Shown here in pieces: positions 1-6,317 of a DNA stretch of 64,000 nucleotides. The position numbers and the translations under genes are program-made. The stretch is from Actinomadura macrotermitis (lineage in GTDB: Bacteria > Actinomycetota > Actinomycetes > Streptosporangiales > Streptosporangiaceae), in NCBI RefSeq assembly GCF_009604375.1, contig NZ_WEGH01000001.1:1-64000 (forward strand). Reading direction: 5' to 3'. The notes beneath the pieces were generated by a model. The model saw only the letters and a list, made by a program, of their open reading frames with translations. It was not told the origin of the DNA and made no database searches. The first letter of the stretch is position 1; every line of letters starts with the position of its first letter.

Positions 1-120
1 GCTCACGTGTTACTCACCCGTTCGCCGCTCGAGTACCCCCGAAGGGGCCTTTCCGCTCGACTTGCATGTGTTAAGCACGCCGCCAGCGTTCGTCCTGAGC
101 CAGGATCAAACTCTCCATTA
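1..120 (-). rRNA. rrs: 16S ribosomal RNA, 5' end only
   Basis: The reverse complement of the first ~118 bases holds the universal 16S start GAGTTTGATCCTGGCTCAG, then the conserved GAACGCTGGCGGCGTGC and ACATGCAAGTCGAGCGG blocks and GAACGGGTGAGTAACACGTG. The gene runs leftward out of the window, so only the first ~8% is present. The V1 loop (GGAAAGGCCCCTTCGGGGGT) resembles Actinomadura-type sequences from memory; this was not searched. The exact mature 5' end (about 115-121) cannot be fixed from sequence alone. Confidence 0.97.
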
Positions 121-307
121 AGGTCCATCGCGACGACCCCAGGGGGCGAACCCCGGAACCGCCAAACCTTGAAAGGATCGAAATCCCAGCAAATGCGACC
201 ACCGATATGGTGGCCGACTTGCCTCAAAGAAATCCCCACCGACACCCGAAAGCGTCGGCACGGGGTGATCGAGTCTGTGCTCGATCGTTAAAGGCACTGG
301 CTTTTAA

Positions 308-336
308 CACGCTGTTGAGTTCTCAAGAAACGGACA
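308..336 (-). promoter_or_regulatory. conserved rrn leader element
   Basis: The minus strand reads TTTCTTGAGAACTCAACAGC within the 16S leader, about 190 nt upstream of the mature 5' end. This block is strongly conserved in actinobacterial rrn leaders, where it is associated with antitermination or processing of the pre-rRNA. The function is taken from family knowledge, not shown by the sequence. Confidence 0.7.
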
Positions 337-388
337 CCCACCGCGCCTGTTCCGCTTACGCGGCCCCAGGCTCCGGGGCAACCCTTCT

Positions 389-416
389 AACTTACCTGCT
401 TCACCGTGCTTGTCAA
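389..416 (-). promoter_or_regulatory. rrn promoter, proximal (-35 TTGACA, -10 TAAGTT)
   Basis: On the minus strand a perfect -35 TTGACA (411-416) is followed after 16 nt by TAAGTT (389-394); TTAGAA (385-390) is an alternative -10 at 20 nt. It lies ~270 nt upstream of the 16S start and just before the conserved leader element. It fits a housekeeping (HrdB-type) sigma promoter. Confidence 0.65.
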
Positions 417-519
417 GTCGATCTACTAGAGATCGTTTCGACGATGACGGTTCGACCGGTTCCCACGACTCTGCGGCCGGCACGGCCTGACGGCCATCGG
501 CTGAGATTCGTTGGGAGCG

Positions 520-660
520 CCCTCCGGGCCGGCCGCCTTGCGGCGTCCTGCATCCCGTCTCGGGCTGACCTGACCATCGTACAACAGTCCGAGTGAAGCT
601 CGGTCCGTTTTCTGGTCGGTCTCCCCCGGAGGCCGGCCGCCTCGTCGGCGTCCCGCATCC
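520..660 (-). repeat. duplicated initially transcribed segment in the rrn leader (520-555 and 624-660)
   Basis: Two ~36-bp copies lie in the same orientation, each starting on the minus strand with GGATGC(G/A)GGACGCCG and continuing through GGCGGCCGGCC. Each copy begins about 20 nt downstream of a -10 box (TAATGT at 677-682 and TACGAT at 576-581). It appears that a promoter plus its first transcribed stretch was duplicated in tandem. Confidence 0.6.
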
Positions 661-676
661 CCTTGGGGCATCGAGA

Positions 677-705
677 ACATTAGGGGCGGTCTCGAAGAGC
701 GTCAA
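677..705 (-). promoter_or_regulatory. rrn promoter, distal (-35 TTGACG, -10 TAATGT)
   Basis: On the minus strand TTGACG (700-705), 17-nt spacer, TAATGT (677-682) form the best-scoring sigma-70 promoter of the leader, reading toward the 16S gene. A third likely start has a -10 TACGAT at 576-581 with no good -35 box. Stacked promoters are typical of actinobacterial rrn operons. Confidence 0.65.
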
Positions 706-927
706 ATCGGGAGCACCCGGTTCCCAGGGGCCGCGGCCGGGGTCTCCGTTTCCCTTGCCAGAAGGGCATAGCGGCACAGAAGGCGTGCTACGTGCCTCAG
801 CTCACATTGCGGTACGGTTCGCACCAGTCGCGTCCCACCATGCACGGACGAGGTGATCTCGCCTCGTCGGGACGCCGGCCGTGGACCGCCCGGATCGATG
901 CCGGGCGAGGTCAGGAGAGGACGCCTC

Positions 928-1665
928 GTGAGCGCATCGGTGACCGGGCATTCGGCGGAGCGGCTGGTCGTGGCGGGGACCATCGGCCCGGCGATCCATG
1001 ACGTGCACGCCTGGCGTTTCAAGGTGGTGTCCGGGGCGATCGAGGTGCACGCCGATCCGGCGAGGTTCCAGGCGCCGCACGATCCGGCCGGGCGCGGTCT
1101 GCATCTGAGCTGCGGCGCCGCGCTGGTCAATCTGCGCCTGGCCGCCGCGCTGCTCGGGCGCGGGGCCGTGGTGCGGCTGCTGCCCGACCCGTCCCGTCCG
1201 ACCGTGCTGGCCGCCGTGCGGCTGGCGGGGCGGCACCGGGTCAGCCGGTCCGAGCGGCTGCTCTACGCCGCGACGCTGCGTCCCTTCCCCCCGCGCATGA
1301 CGGCTGCGGGAGACGCTCCGCCCCTTCCCGTCGTGAACGAGCTCGCCGAGGCCGCCCGGCTGGAGGGTGCGACGCTGCACCGGCTTCCCGGGGAGGGTGT
1401 CCAGAAGGCGGTGCTGACGACCAGGGGCAACTCCCCCGCCGAGTGGCTGCGGGCGGGCCAGGCGCTGCAGCGGGTGCTCCTCGCCGGCACGATCCGCTCG
1501 GTCGCCACGTCGTTCCTGTACGAGCTGGTCGACGTCCCCGGGATCGGGAGGCTGTTCGAGGCCGGTGACGTGCCGCAGGTGATGCTGGAACTGTGCCAGG
1601 CGCCGCGGCCGCTAGCGGTAGACCGACAGCACGAAGGACAGCGGCACCGGGAACGGGTCGGGTAG
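928..1665 (+). CDS. Acg-like nitroreductase family protein, internally shortened (245 aa)
   Basis: The N-terminal half carries the signature of the Acg/Rv2032-type FMN-binding nitroreductase family: an H-x-x-x-W-R-F motif, then HLSCGAALVNLRLA and a G-x-V-x-LLPDP stretch. The C-terminal half has WLRAGQALQRVLL and a final PQVMLELC. Family members are usually ~320-340 aa; here about 80 residues between EGATLHRLPG and the WLRAGQ block appear to be missing while the frame stays open. GTG 928 was chosen for its AGGAGAGG ribosome site 8 nt upstream. The last 54 bp overlap the convergent methyltransferase gene. A reduced or non-catalytic (FMN-sequestering) role, as suggested for Acg, is possible. Confidence 0.75.
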   Translation: MSASVTGHSAERLVVAGTIGPAIHDVHAWRFKVVSGAIEVHADPARFQAPHDPAGRGLHLSCGAALVNLRLAAALLGRGAVVRLLPDPSRPTVLAAVRLAGRHRVSRSERLLYAATLRPFPPRMTAAGDAPPLPVVNELAEAARLEGATLHRLPGEGVQKAVLTTRGNSPAEWLRAGQALQRVLLAGTIRSVATSFLYELVDVPGIGRLFEAGDVPQVMLELCQAPRPLAVDRQHEGQRHRERVG

Positions 1666-2448
1666 CTTCGCGATCCGCCGCCGCAGTTCGTCCGGCGGTA
1701 CGTGGTGCGCGCTCGGTCCCATGCCGACGAGTGTCTCGATCTCCTCGTGGCCGAGCGGCGCCTCGGTCTCCAGGTCGTGCCTGCGGTCCAGGGTGAAGTG
1801 CCCGGCGAGGGCCTTGTCGGTGCGTTCGGTCTTCTGCCCGTCCACGGAGATGAGCCCGAGTTCGCCGATGAGCGGGCCGAAGTGGCGCGGTGAGGGCGTC
1901 ACCGTGTAGAGCGCGCCGCCCGGGGACAGCACCCGGCGGTATTCGGCGGGGTTACGCGGCGCGAAGACGTTCAGGATCGCGTCCATCGCACCGCTGCGCA
2001 CCGGCAGGGGGCGCCACAGGTCCGCGACGACGGCGCCGATGCGCGGGTGGGCGCGGGCGGCGCGGCGCGCGGCGTGCTTGGAGATGTCCAGGGCGAGGCC
2101 GGTGGCGTCCGGGGCGGCGTCGAGCACGGCCTTCAGGTAGTGGCCGGTGCCCGCGCCGGCGTCCAGGACGTGGGTCCGGTCCGCCAGGGTCTCGGCGATG
2201 AGGCCGGTCAGCGCGGCGAAGCGGCCGGCGCCGAGGAAGCGGTCGCGGGCCGCGACCATCTCGGGGGTGTCGGCCGTGCCGGGCCTTGCATCGCCCGGCA
2301 GGAGGTTGGCGTACCCCTGCCGGGCGATGTCGAAGGCGTGGCCGGCCGGGCAGCGCAGGCCGCGGCCGGTGAGCGCGAGGTCCCCGGTGCAGACCGGGCA
2401 CACCAGGTGGTCGACGACGTCGGACAGCATCGGTCCATCATCGGCCAT
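1612..2448 (-). CDS. RlmA/TlrB-type 23S rRNA (guanine-N1)-methyltransferase (278 aa)
   Basis: The N-terminus has the zinc-binding C-x2-C...C-x3-H arrangement (VCPVC, then RCPAGHAFDIARQGY) that defines the RlmA family, followed by a Rossmann SAM-binding motif (VLDAGAGTGHYL) near residue 97. These enzymes methylate G745/G748 of 23S rRNA helix 35; some members (TlrB) give tylosin resistance. The length matches the family. The gene starts 12 nt after the thioredoxin stop, so the two are probably cotranscribed. No strong ribosome site is seen; ATG 2430 is an alternative start. Which guanine is modified cannot be read from sequence. Confidence 0.85.
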   Translation of the reverse strand: MADDGPMLSDVVDHLVCPVCTGDLALTGRGLRCPAGHAFDIARQGYANLLPGDARPGTADTPEMVAARDRFLGAGRFAALTGLIAETLADRTHVLDAGAGTGHYLKAVLDAAPDATGLALDISKHAARRAARAHPRIGAVVADLWRPLPVRSGAMDAILNVFAPRNPAEYRRVLSPGGALYTVTPSPRHFGPLIGELGLISVDGQKTERTDKALAGHFTLDRRHDLETEAPLGHEEIETLVGMGPSAHHVPPDELRRRIAKLPDPFPVPLSFVLSVYR

Positions 2449-2460
2449 CGGCGGGACGGG

Positions 2461-2817
2461 TCAGGACTTCTTCATCCGGCGCCGCACGTCGTCCATGTCC
2501 AGCTCGCGGACCTGGCCGATGACGTTCTCCAGGACGGCCTCGGGCAGCGCGCCCGGCTCGGCGAAGACGATCACGCCGTCGCGGACGGCCATCAGCGTCG
2601 GGATCGAGGAGATCCCGAAGCGCTCGGACAGCTCCGGCTCGGCCTCGGTGTCGACCTTGCCGAACACGATGTCCTCGTGCTTCTGCGAGGACTGCTCGAA
2701 GACGGGGGCGAACCGGCGGCACGGGCCGCACCACTCGGCCCAGAAGTCCACCAGGACGATGCCGCCGCTCTTGGCGACCTCGTCGAAGTTCTCCGTGGTC
2801 AGTGTGACCGTCGCCAT
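2461..2817 (-). CDS. trxA: thioredoxin (118 aa)
   Basis: A classic thioredoxin fold with the redox-active WCGPC motif near residue 30 inside VDFWAEWCGPC, and the cis-proline loop SSIPTLM near residue 72. It reduces disulfides in cytosolic proteins using thioredoxin reductase. The start is supported by GGAG 8 nt upstream. It is the first gene of a minus-strand pair with the rRNA methyltransferase and is divergent from the sigma factor gene, with which it shares a 131-bp promoter region. Confidence 0.95.
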   Translation of the reverse strand: MATVTLTTENFDEVAKSGGIVLVDFWAEWCGPCRRFAPVFEQSSQKHEDIVFGKVDTEAEPELSERFGISSIPTLMAVRDGVIVFAEPGALPEAVLENVIGQVRELDMDDVRRRMKKS

Positions 2818-2874
2818 GTCGTTTTCTCCTCGGTGTGGGTATCAGGTCGGTAGAGCCGCTTCGGAGGCCGCAGT

Positions 2875-2891
2875 ATTCCCGAACCGGGAAT
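2875..2891. promoter_or_regulatory. operator-like inverted repeat ATTCCCG-N3-CGGGAAT
   Basis: Perfect 7-bp arms (2875-2881 and 2885-2891) with a 3-nt centre lie in the 131-bp region between divergent trxA and the sigma factor gene, 58 nt upstream of each start. It may bind a dimeric regulator controlling both; none is identified. Confidence 0.4.
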
Positions 2892-2948
2892 CACAGAGGG
2901 GTAATTAGCGTTGTCGTCTTAGGGAGATCGCACCGGAGAAGGGTCAGG

Positions 2949-3956
2949 ATGGCTGCAACCCGTACCAAGGGCACCAGGATCGACACGCCGGACAAGGATC
3001 TCGTCGGGGCGTACCTCGACCGGATCGGCCGTTCCCCTCTGCTGGACGCGGAGGAGGAGGTCGATCTGGCGAAGGCGATCGAGGGGGGCCTGTATGCCGA
3101 ACAGTTGCTGGAGGAGGGCCGGCTCCCCGCAGGGGCCACCCGGGACGAGCTTGAAGAGGTCATGGCGGCGGGGCTGCGCGCCAAGCAGCGTTTCGTCGAG
3201 GCCAACCTGCGGCTCGTCGTCTCCATAGCCCGTAAGTACCCAACCGATTCGCTTCCACTGATCGACCTCATTCAGGAGGGGAATCTGGGGTTGATGCGGG
3301 CGGTGGAGAAGTTCGACTACCGCCGTGGTTTCAAGTTCTCGACCTATGCGACGTGGTGGATCCGCCAGGCGATCGGGCGTGGGCTCAGCCACACGGCCCG
3401 CACGATCCGGTTGCCGGTCCATGTGGAAGAGGAACTGTCGCGGTTGCGCCGTGCCGAGCGGCAGCTGAGCCGTGAGCTCGGCCGGGAGCCGAGCCGCGAG
3501 GAGCTGGCCGAGGTCGTGGGCGCCGCGCCCGAGCATGTGGACGAGCTGCTGCGCTGGCGGCGCGACCCGGCGAGCCTGGACGCGACGGTCGACGACGCCG
3601 GTGAGACGCCGATGGGCGACCTGCTGGAGGATCCCGACGCGGTGACGCCGGAGGCGGAGATCCTGGCGCTGGACGATCTGGAGGGTCTCGGCCGGCTGCT
3701 GCAGCGCCTGCCCGACCGTGAGGCGGCGATCCTGCGCGCCCGGTTCGGGATGGACAGCGGGCAGCCCCTGTCGTACGCGCAGATCGGCGCCCGGTACGGG
3801 CTGAGCCACAACCGGGTGCGGCAGATCACCGACCGGTCGCTGCGGCGGTTGCGCCAGCTGGCGGCCGAGACCGACCTGTCCGGCCGGTGGACGCTGGCCG
3901 CGGCCGAGCCGCTGGAGCCGGCGGCCCGTGAGACGGCCGGGCGCCGGGCGGCGTAG
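2949..3956 (+). CDS. group 2 RNA polymerase sigma-70 factor (335 aa)
   Basis: Contains region 1.2 (DLVGAYLDRIGRSPLL, ~res 17-33), region 2 with RFVEANLRLVVSIA, DLIQEGNLGLMRAVEKFDY and the -10 recognition/melting segment FSTYATWWIRQAI, region 3, and region 4.2 helix-turn-helix LSYAQIGARYGLSHNRVRQI near the C-terminus. It lacks the long N-terminal extension of HrdB, so it is a non-essential HrdA/C/D or SigB(Mtb)-like group 2 factor rather than the primary sigma. ATG 2949 is preceded by GAGAAGGG. The partner-switching genes 2 kb downstream usually act on SigF-type group 3 factors, so a direct link is unproven. Confidence 0.93.
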   Translation: MAATRTKGTRIDTPDKDLVGAYLDRIGRSPLLDAEEEVDLAKAIEGGLYAEQLLEEGRLPAGATRDELEEVMAAGLRAKQRFVEANLRLVVSIARKYPTDSLPLIDLIQEGNLGLMRAVEKFDYRRGFKFSTYATWWIRQAIGRGLSHTARTIRLPVHVEEELSRLRRAERQLSRELGREPSREELAEVVGAAPEHVDELLRWRRDPASLDATVDDAGETPMGDLLEDPDAVTPEAEILALDDLEGLGRLLQRLPDREAAILRARFGMDSGQPLSYAQIGARYGLSHNRVRQITDRSLRRLRQLAAETDLSGRWTLAAAEPLEPAARETAGRRAA

Positions 3957-4115
3957 CCGGCGGTGGTGCCCGGACGGCCGGGCGGTCCTCCCGAGGGGCC
4001 GCCCGGCCGTCGCATGCCGGGCGTCCCGTGTTCTTCCGGGCGCTTTGGAACGGACCCGAGCCGATGGGTCACACCCGGGTGCCGTCGGCCGCACAGTGCC
4101 ATAGCCTTGGGAACC

Positions 4116-5465
4116 GTGAGTACTTCAAGCGTCACGGGGGCGCTCGACGCCTGGCGCGACCTCCCCGCCGTTCAGCAGCCAGACTGGGAAGACCCCGCCG
4201 AGGTGCGGGCCGCGGTGAGCGAGCTGGCCAAGCAGCCGCCGCTGGTGTTCGCCGGCGAGTGCGACCAGCTCAAGGAGCGGCTCGCCGAGGTGGCCCGCGG
4301 TGAGGCCTTCGTGCTTCAGGGCGGCGACTGCGCGGAGACCTTCGAGGGGTCCAACGCCGACGCGGTCAAGAACAAGCTGAAGACCCTGCTGCAGATGGCG
4401 GTCGTGCTCACCTACGCGGCCAGCGTCCCGGTGGTGAAGATCGGCCGGATGGCGGGGCAGTTCGCCAAGCCGCGGTCCAAGCCGACCGAGACGCGCGGCG
4501 GCGTGGAGCTGCCCGCCTACCGCGGCGACGCGGTGAACGGCTTCGACTTCGACGCGGGGTCGCGGCGCAACGACCCGCGCCGGCTGCTGCAGGCCTACCA
4601 CTGCTCGGCGGTCACGCTGAACCTGTGCCGGGCGTTCACCAAGGGCGGCTACGCCGACCTGCGGCAGGTGCACGCCTGGAACCAGGACTTCGTGGCGCAG
4701 TCGCCGGCGGGCCGCCGCTACGAGCAGCTGGCCGGGGAGATCGACCGGGCGCTGACGTTCATGAAGGCGTGCGGCGCCAACCCCGACGAGTTCCACGGGG
4801 TGGAGTTCTACTCCAGCCACGAGGCGCTGCTGCTGGAGTACGAGCGGGCGCTGACCCGGATCGACAGCCTGAGCGGGCTGCCCTACGACGTGTCGGCGCA
4901 CTTCCTGTGGATCGGCGAGCGCACCCGGCAGATCGACGGCGCGCACGTGGACTTCCTCAGCCGGATCCGCAACCCGATCGGGGTGAAGCTCGGCCCGACG
5001 ACGACCGCCGACGACGCGCTGGCGCTGATCGACAAGCTGAACCCGGCCGGTGAGCCGGGCCGGCTGACGTTCGTCACCCGGATGGGCGCGGACAAGATCC
5101 GGGACGCGCTGCCGCCGCTGATCGAGAAGGTGCACCGCAGCGGCGCGCCGGTCGCGTGGATCTGCGACCCGATGCACGGCAACACCTTCGAGGCGCCGAG
5201 CGGGCACAAGACGCGCCGGGTCGACGACGTGCTGGACGAGGTGGCCGGGTTCTTCGAGGTGCACCGCTCCCTCGGCACCCACCCGGGCGGCATCCACATC
5301 GAGTTCACCGGCGACGACGTGACCGAGTGCGTCGGCGGCGGGCACGAGATCGTCGAGGGCGACCTGCACCAGCGCTACGAGACCGCGTGCGACCCGCGGC
5401 TGAACCGGGGCCAGTCCCTGGACCTGGCGTTCATGGTCGCCGAGCTGTACCGCAAGAACGGCTGA
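4116..5465 (+). CDS. aroG: class II 3-deoxy-7-phosphoheptulonate (DAHP) synthase (449 aa)
   Basis: Catalyses phosphoenolpyruvate + erythrose-4-phosphate to DAHP, the first step of the shikimate pathway. Plant/actinobacterial type II motifs are all present: GGDCAETF with the metal-binding Cys, RMAGQFAKPRS, YRGDAVNGF, SSHEALLLEYE, LWIGERTRQ and CDPMHGNTF. Length is close to the ~460 aa of the mycobacterial enzyme. GTG 4116 gives the expected N-terminus; TAGCCT at 4102-4107 sits 8 nt before it and no ribosome site is visible, so the mRNA may be leaderless. A strong hairpin follows. Confidence 0.95.
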   Translation: MSTSSVTGALDAWRDLPAVQQPDWEDPAEVRAAVSELAKQPPLVFAGECDQLKERLAEVARGEAFVLQGGDCAETFEGSNADAVKNKLKTLLQMAVVLTYAASVPVVKIGRMAGQFAKPRSKPTETRGGVELPAYRGDAVNGFDFDAGSRRNDPRRLLQAYHCSAVTLNLCRAFTKGGYADLRQVHAWNQDFVAQSPAGRRYEQLAGEIDRALTFMKACGANPDEFHGVEFYSSHEALLLEYERALTRIDSLSGLPYDVSAHFLWIGERTRQIDGAHVDFLSRIRNPIGVKLGPTTTADDALALIDKLNPAGEPGRLTFVTRMGADKIRDALPPLIEKVHRSGAPVAWICDPMHGNTFEAPSGHKTRRVDDVLDEVAGFFEVHRSLGTHPGGIHIEFTGDDVTECVGGGHEIVEGDLHQRYETACDPRLNRGQSLDLAFMVAELYRKNG

Positions 5466-5476
5466 CGGCACGCCGC

Positions 5477-5506
5477 AGGGGCCCCGCGCGATCGCGCGGG
5501 GCCCTT
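5477..5506. terminator. long GC-rich hairpin terminator between convergent genes
   Basis: A near-perfect ~28-bp palindrome centred on GCGCGATCGCGC (around 5491-5492), extended by CCCC/GGGG and GGG/CCC arms, lies 12 nt after the aroG stop and 30 nt before the end of the convergent anti-sigma gene. There is only a short T run, as is usual in high-GC actinobacteria. It can act in both directions. Confidence 0.75.
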
Positions 5507-5535
5507 CGCGTGTGCGCGCCGGCGGGCGGCGCGCG

Positions 5536-5916
5536 TCAGATGCTGACCTCGGCCCAGACGACCTTGCCGCCGGTCACCGGGTCGGCGCCCCACCGGGAGG
5601 CGAACCGGTCGACGATGAACAGGCCGCGGTGCGACTCGTCCAGCGGGCCGGGGACGGTGAGCCGGGGCATCTGCGCGGCGCGATCACGGACCTCGACCCG
5701 GATCCGCCCGGCGCCGCGCAGCAGGCGCAGCTCCAGCGCGGTGCCGGCGTGCCGGACCGCGTTGGCGACGAGCTCGGCGACGATCGCGGTCACCAGCTCC
5801 TCCCGGTCCAGCAGGGACCAGGTGCGCATGGTGCGGGCCGCGAGCCGGCGCGCGTACTCGACCGCCTCGGTCTGGGGGGCCGCGCGGAGCGTGGTCTCGG
5901 TCATCGGATCGGTCAC
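5536..5916 (-). CDS. RsbW-like HATPase anti-sigma factor/serine kinase (126 aa)
   Basis: A single GHKL-type HATPase_c_2 domain: N box VAELVANAVRHAG (~res 47-59) and the G box HRGLFIVDRFASRWG (~res 96-110). Proteins of this kind bind a sigma factor and phosphorylate a STAS antagonist. It is the last gene of a three-gene minus-strand set after the PP2C phosphatase and the STAS protein, completing a partner-switching module. The cognate sigma factor is not encoded next to it. ATG 5904 is an alternative start. Confidence 0.88.
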   Translation of the reverse strand: MTDPMTETTLRAAPQTEAVEYARRLAARTMRTWSLLDREELVTAIVAELVANAVRHAGTALELRLLRGAGRIRVEVRDRAAQMPRLTVPGPLDESHRGLFIVDRFASRWGADPVTGGKVVWAEVSI

Positions 5917-5953
5917 CAGGCTGCGCGGGGTCGCGGCCCCGCGTGTGCGTCGG

Positions 5954-6286
5954 TCATGTTCCCACCCCTTCTCCGGCTGCGCCTCCGATGAGGAAGCGGT
6001 CGAGCCCGGTGGTGCGCAGTACGTTCTCGACCCGGCCGTAAGCCCCGGTGACGGTGAGCGTCGCGTTCTGTGCCCGTGCGTGCTTGTAGGCGCGCACGAG
6101 GACGTTCAAGCCGGAGGAGTCGCAGAAGTCGACCGCGGTGAGGTCGACGACCACCTCCCGCTCGCCCGCGTCCACCAGCTCGGTGAGCCGCGACCGCAGC
6201 TCGTCCGAGGAGTGCAGGTCAATGGAACCGCGCGCGGCTATCGTCGCGCGGCCGTCCTGTCGTGTCGTGTGCAAGGCCAGCCCCAC
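5954..6286 (-). CDS. STAS-domain anti-anti-sigma factor (110 aa)
   Basis: RsbV/SpoIIAA-like fold: IAARGSIDLHSSDELRSRL, then VVVDLTAVDFCDSSGLNVLV, in which the Ser of DSSGLN is the expected phosphorylation site (~res 57). Unphosphorylated protein would sequester the neighbouring HATPase anti-sigma factor. GTG 6286 was chosen because it follows AAGGTGGGG and begins just before the first conserved strand; the open frame extends far upstream into the phosphatase gene. It is 31 bp from the phosphatase stop and 37 bp from the kinase start. Confidence 0.88.
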   Translation of the reverse strand: MGLALHTTRQDGRATIAARGSIDLHSSDELRSRLTELVDAGEREVVVDLTAVDFCDSSGLNVLVRAYKHARAQNATLTVTGAYGRVENVLRTTGLDRFLIGGAAGEGVGT

Positions 6287-6317
6287 GCCACCCCACCTTA
6301 CCGATTGTTGAGCTTCA

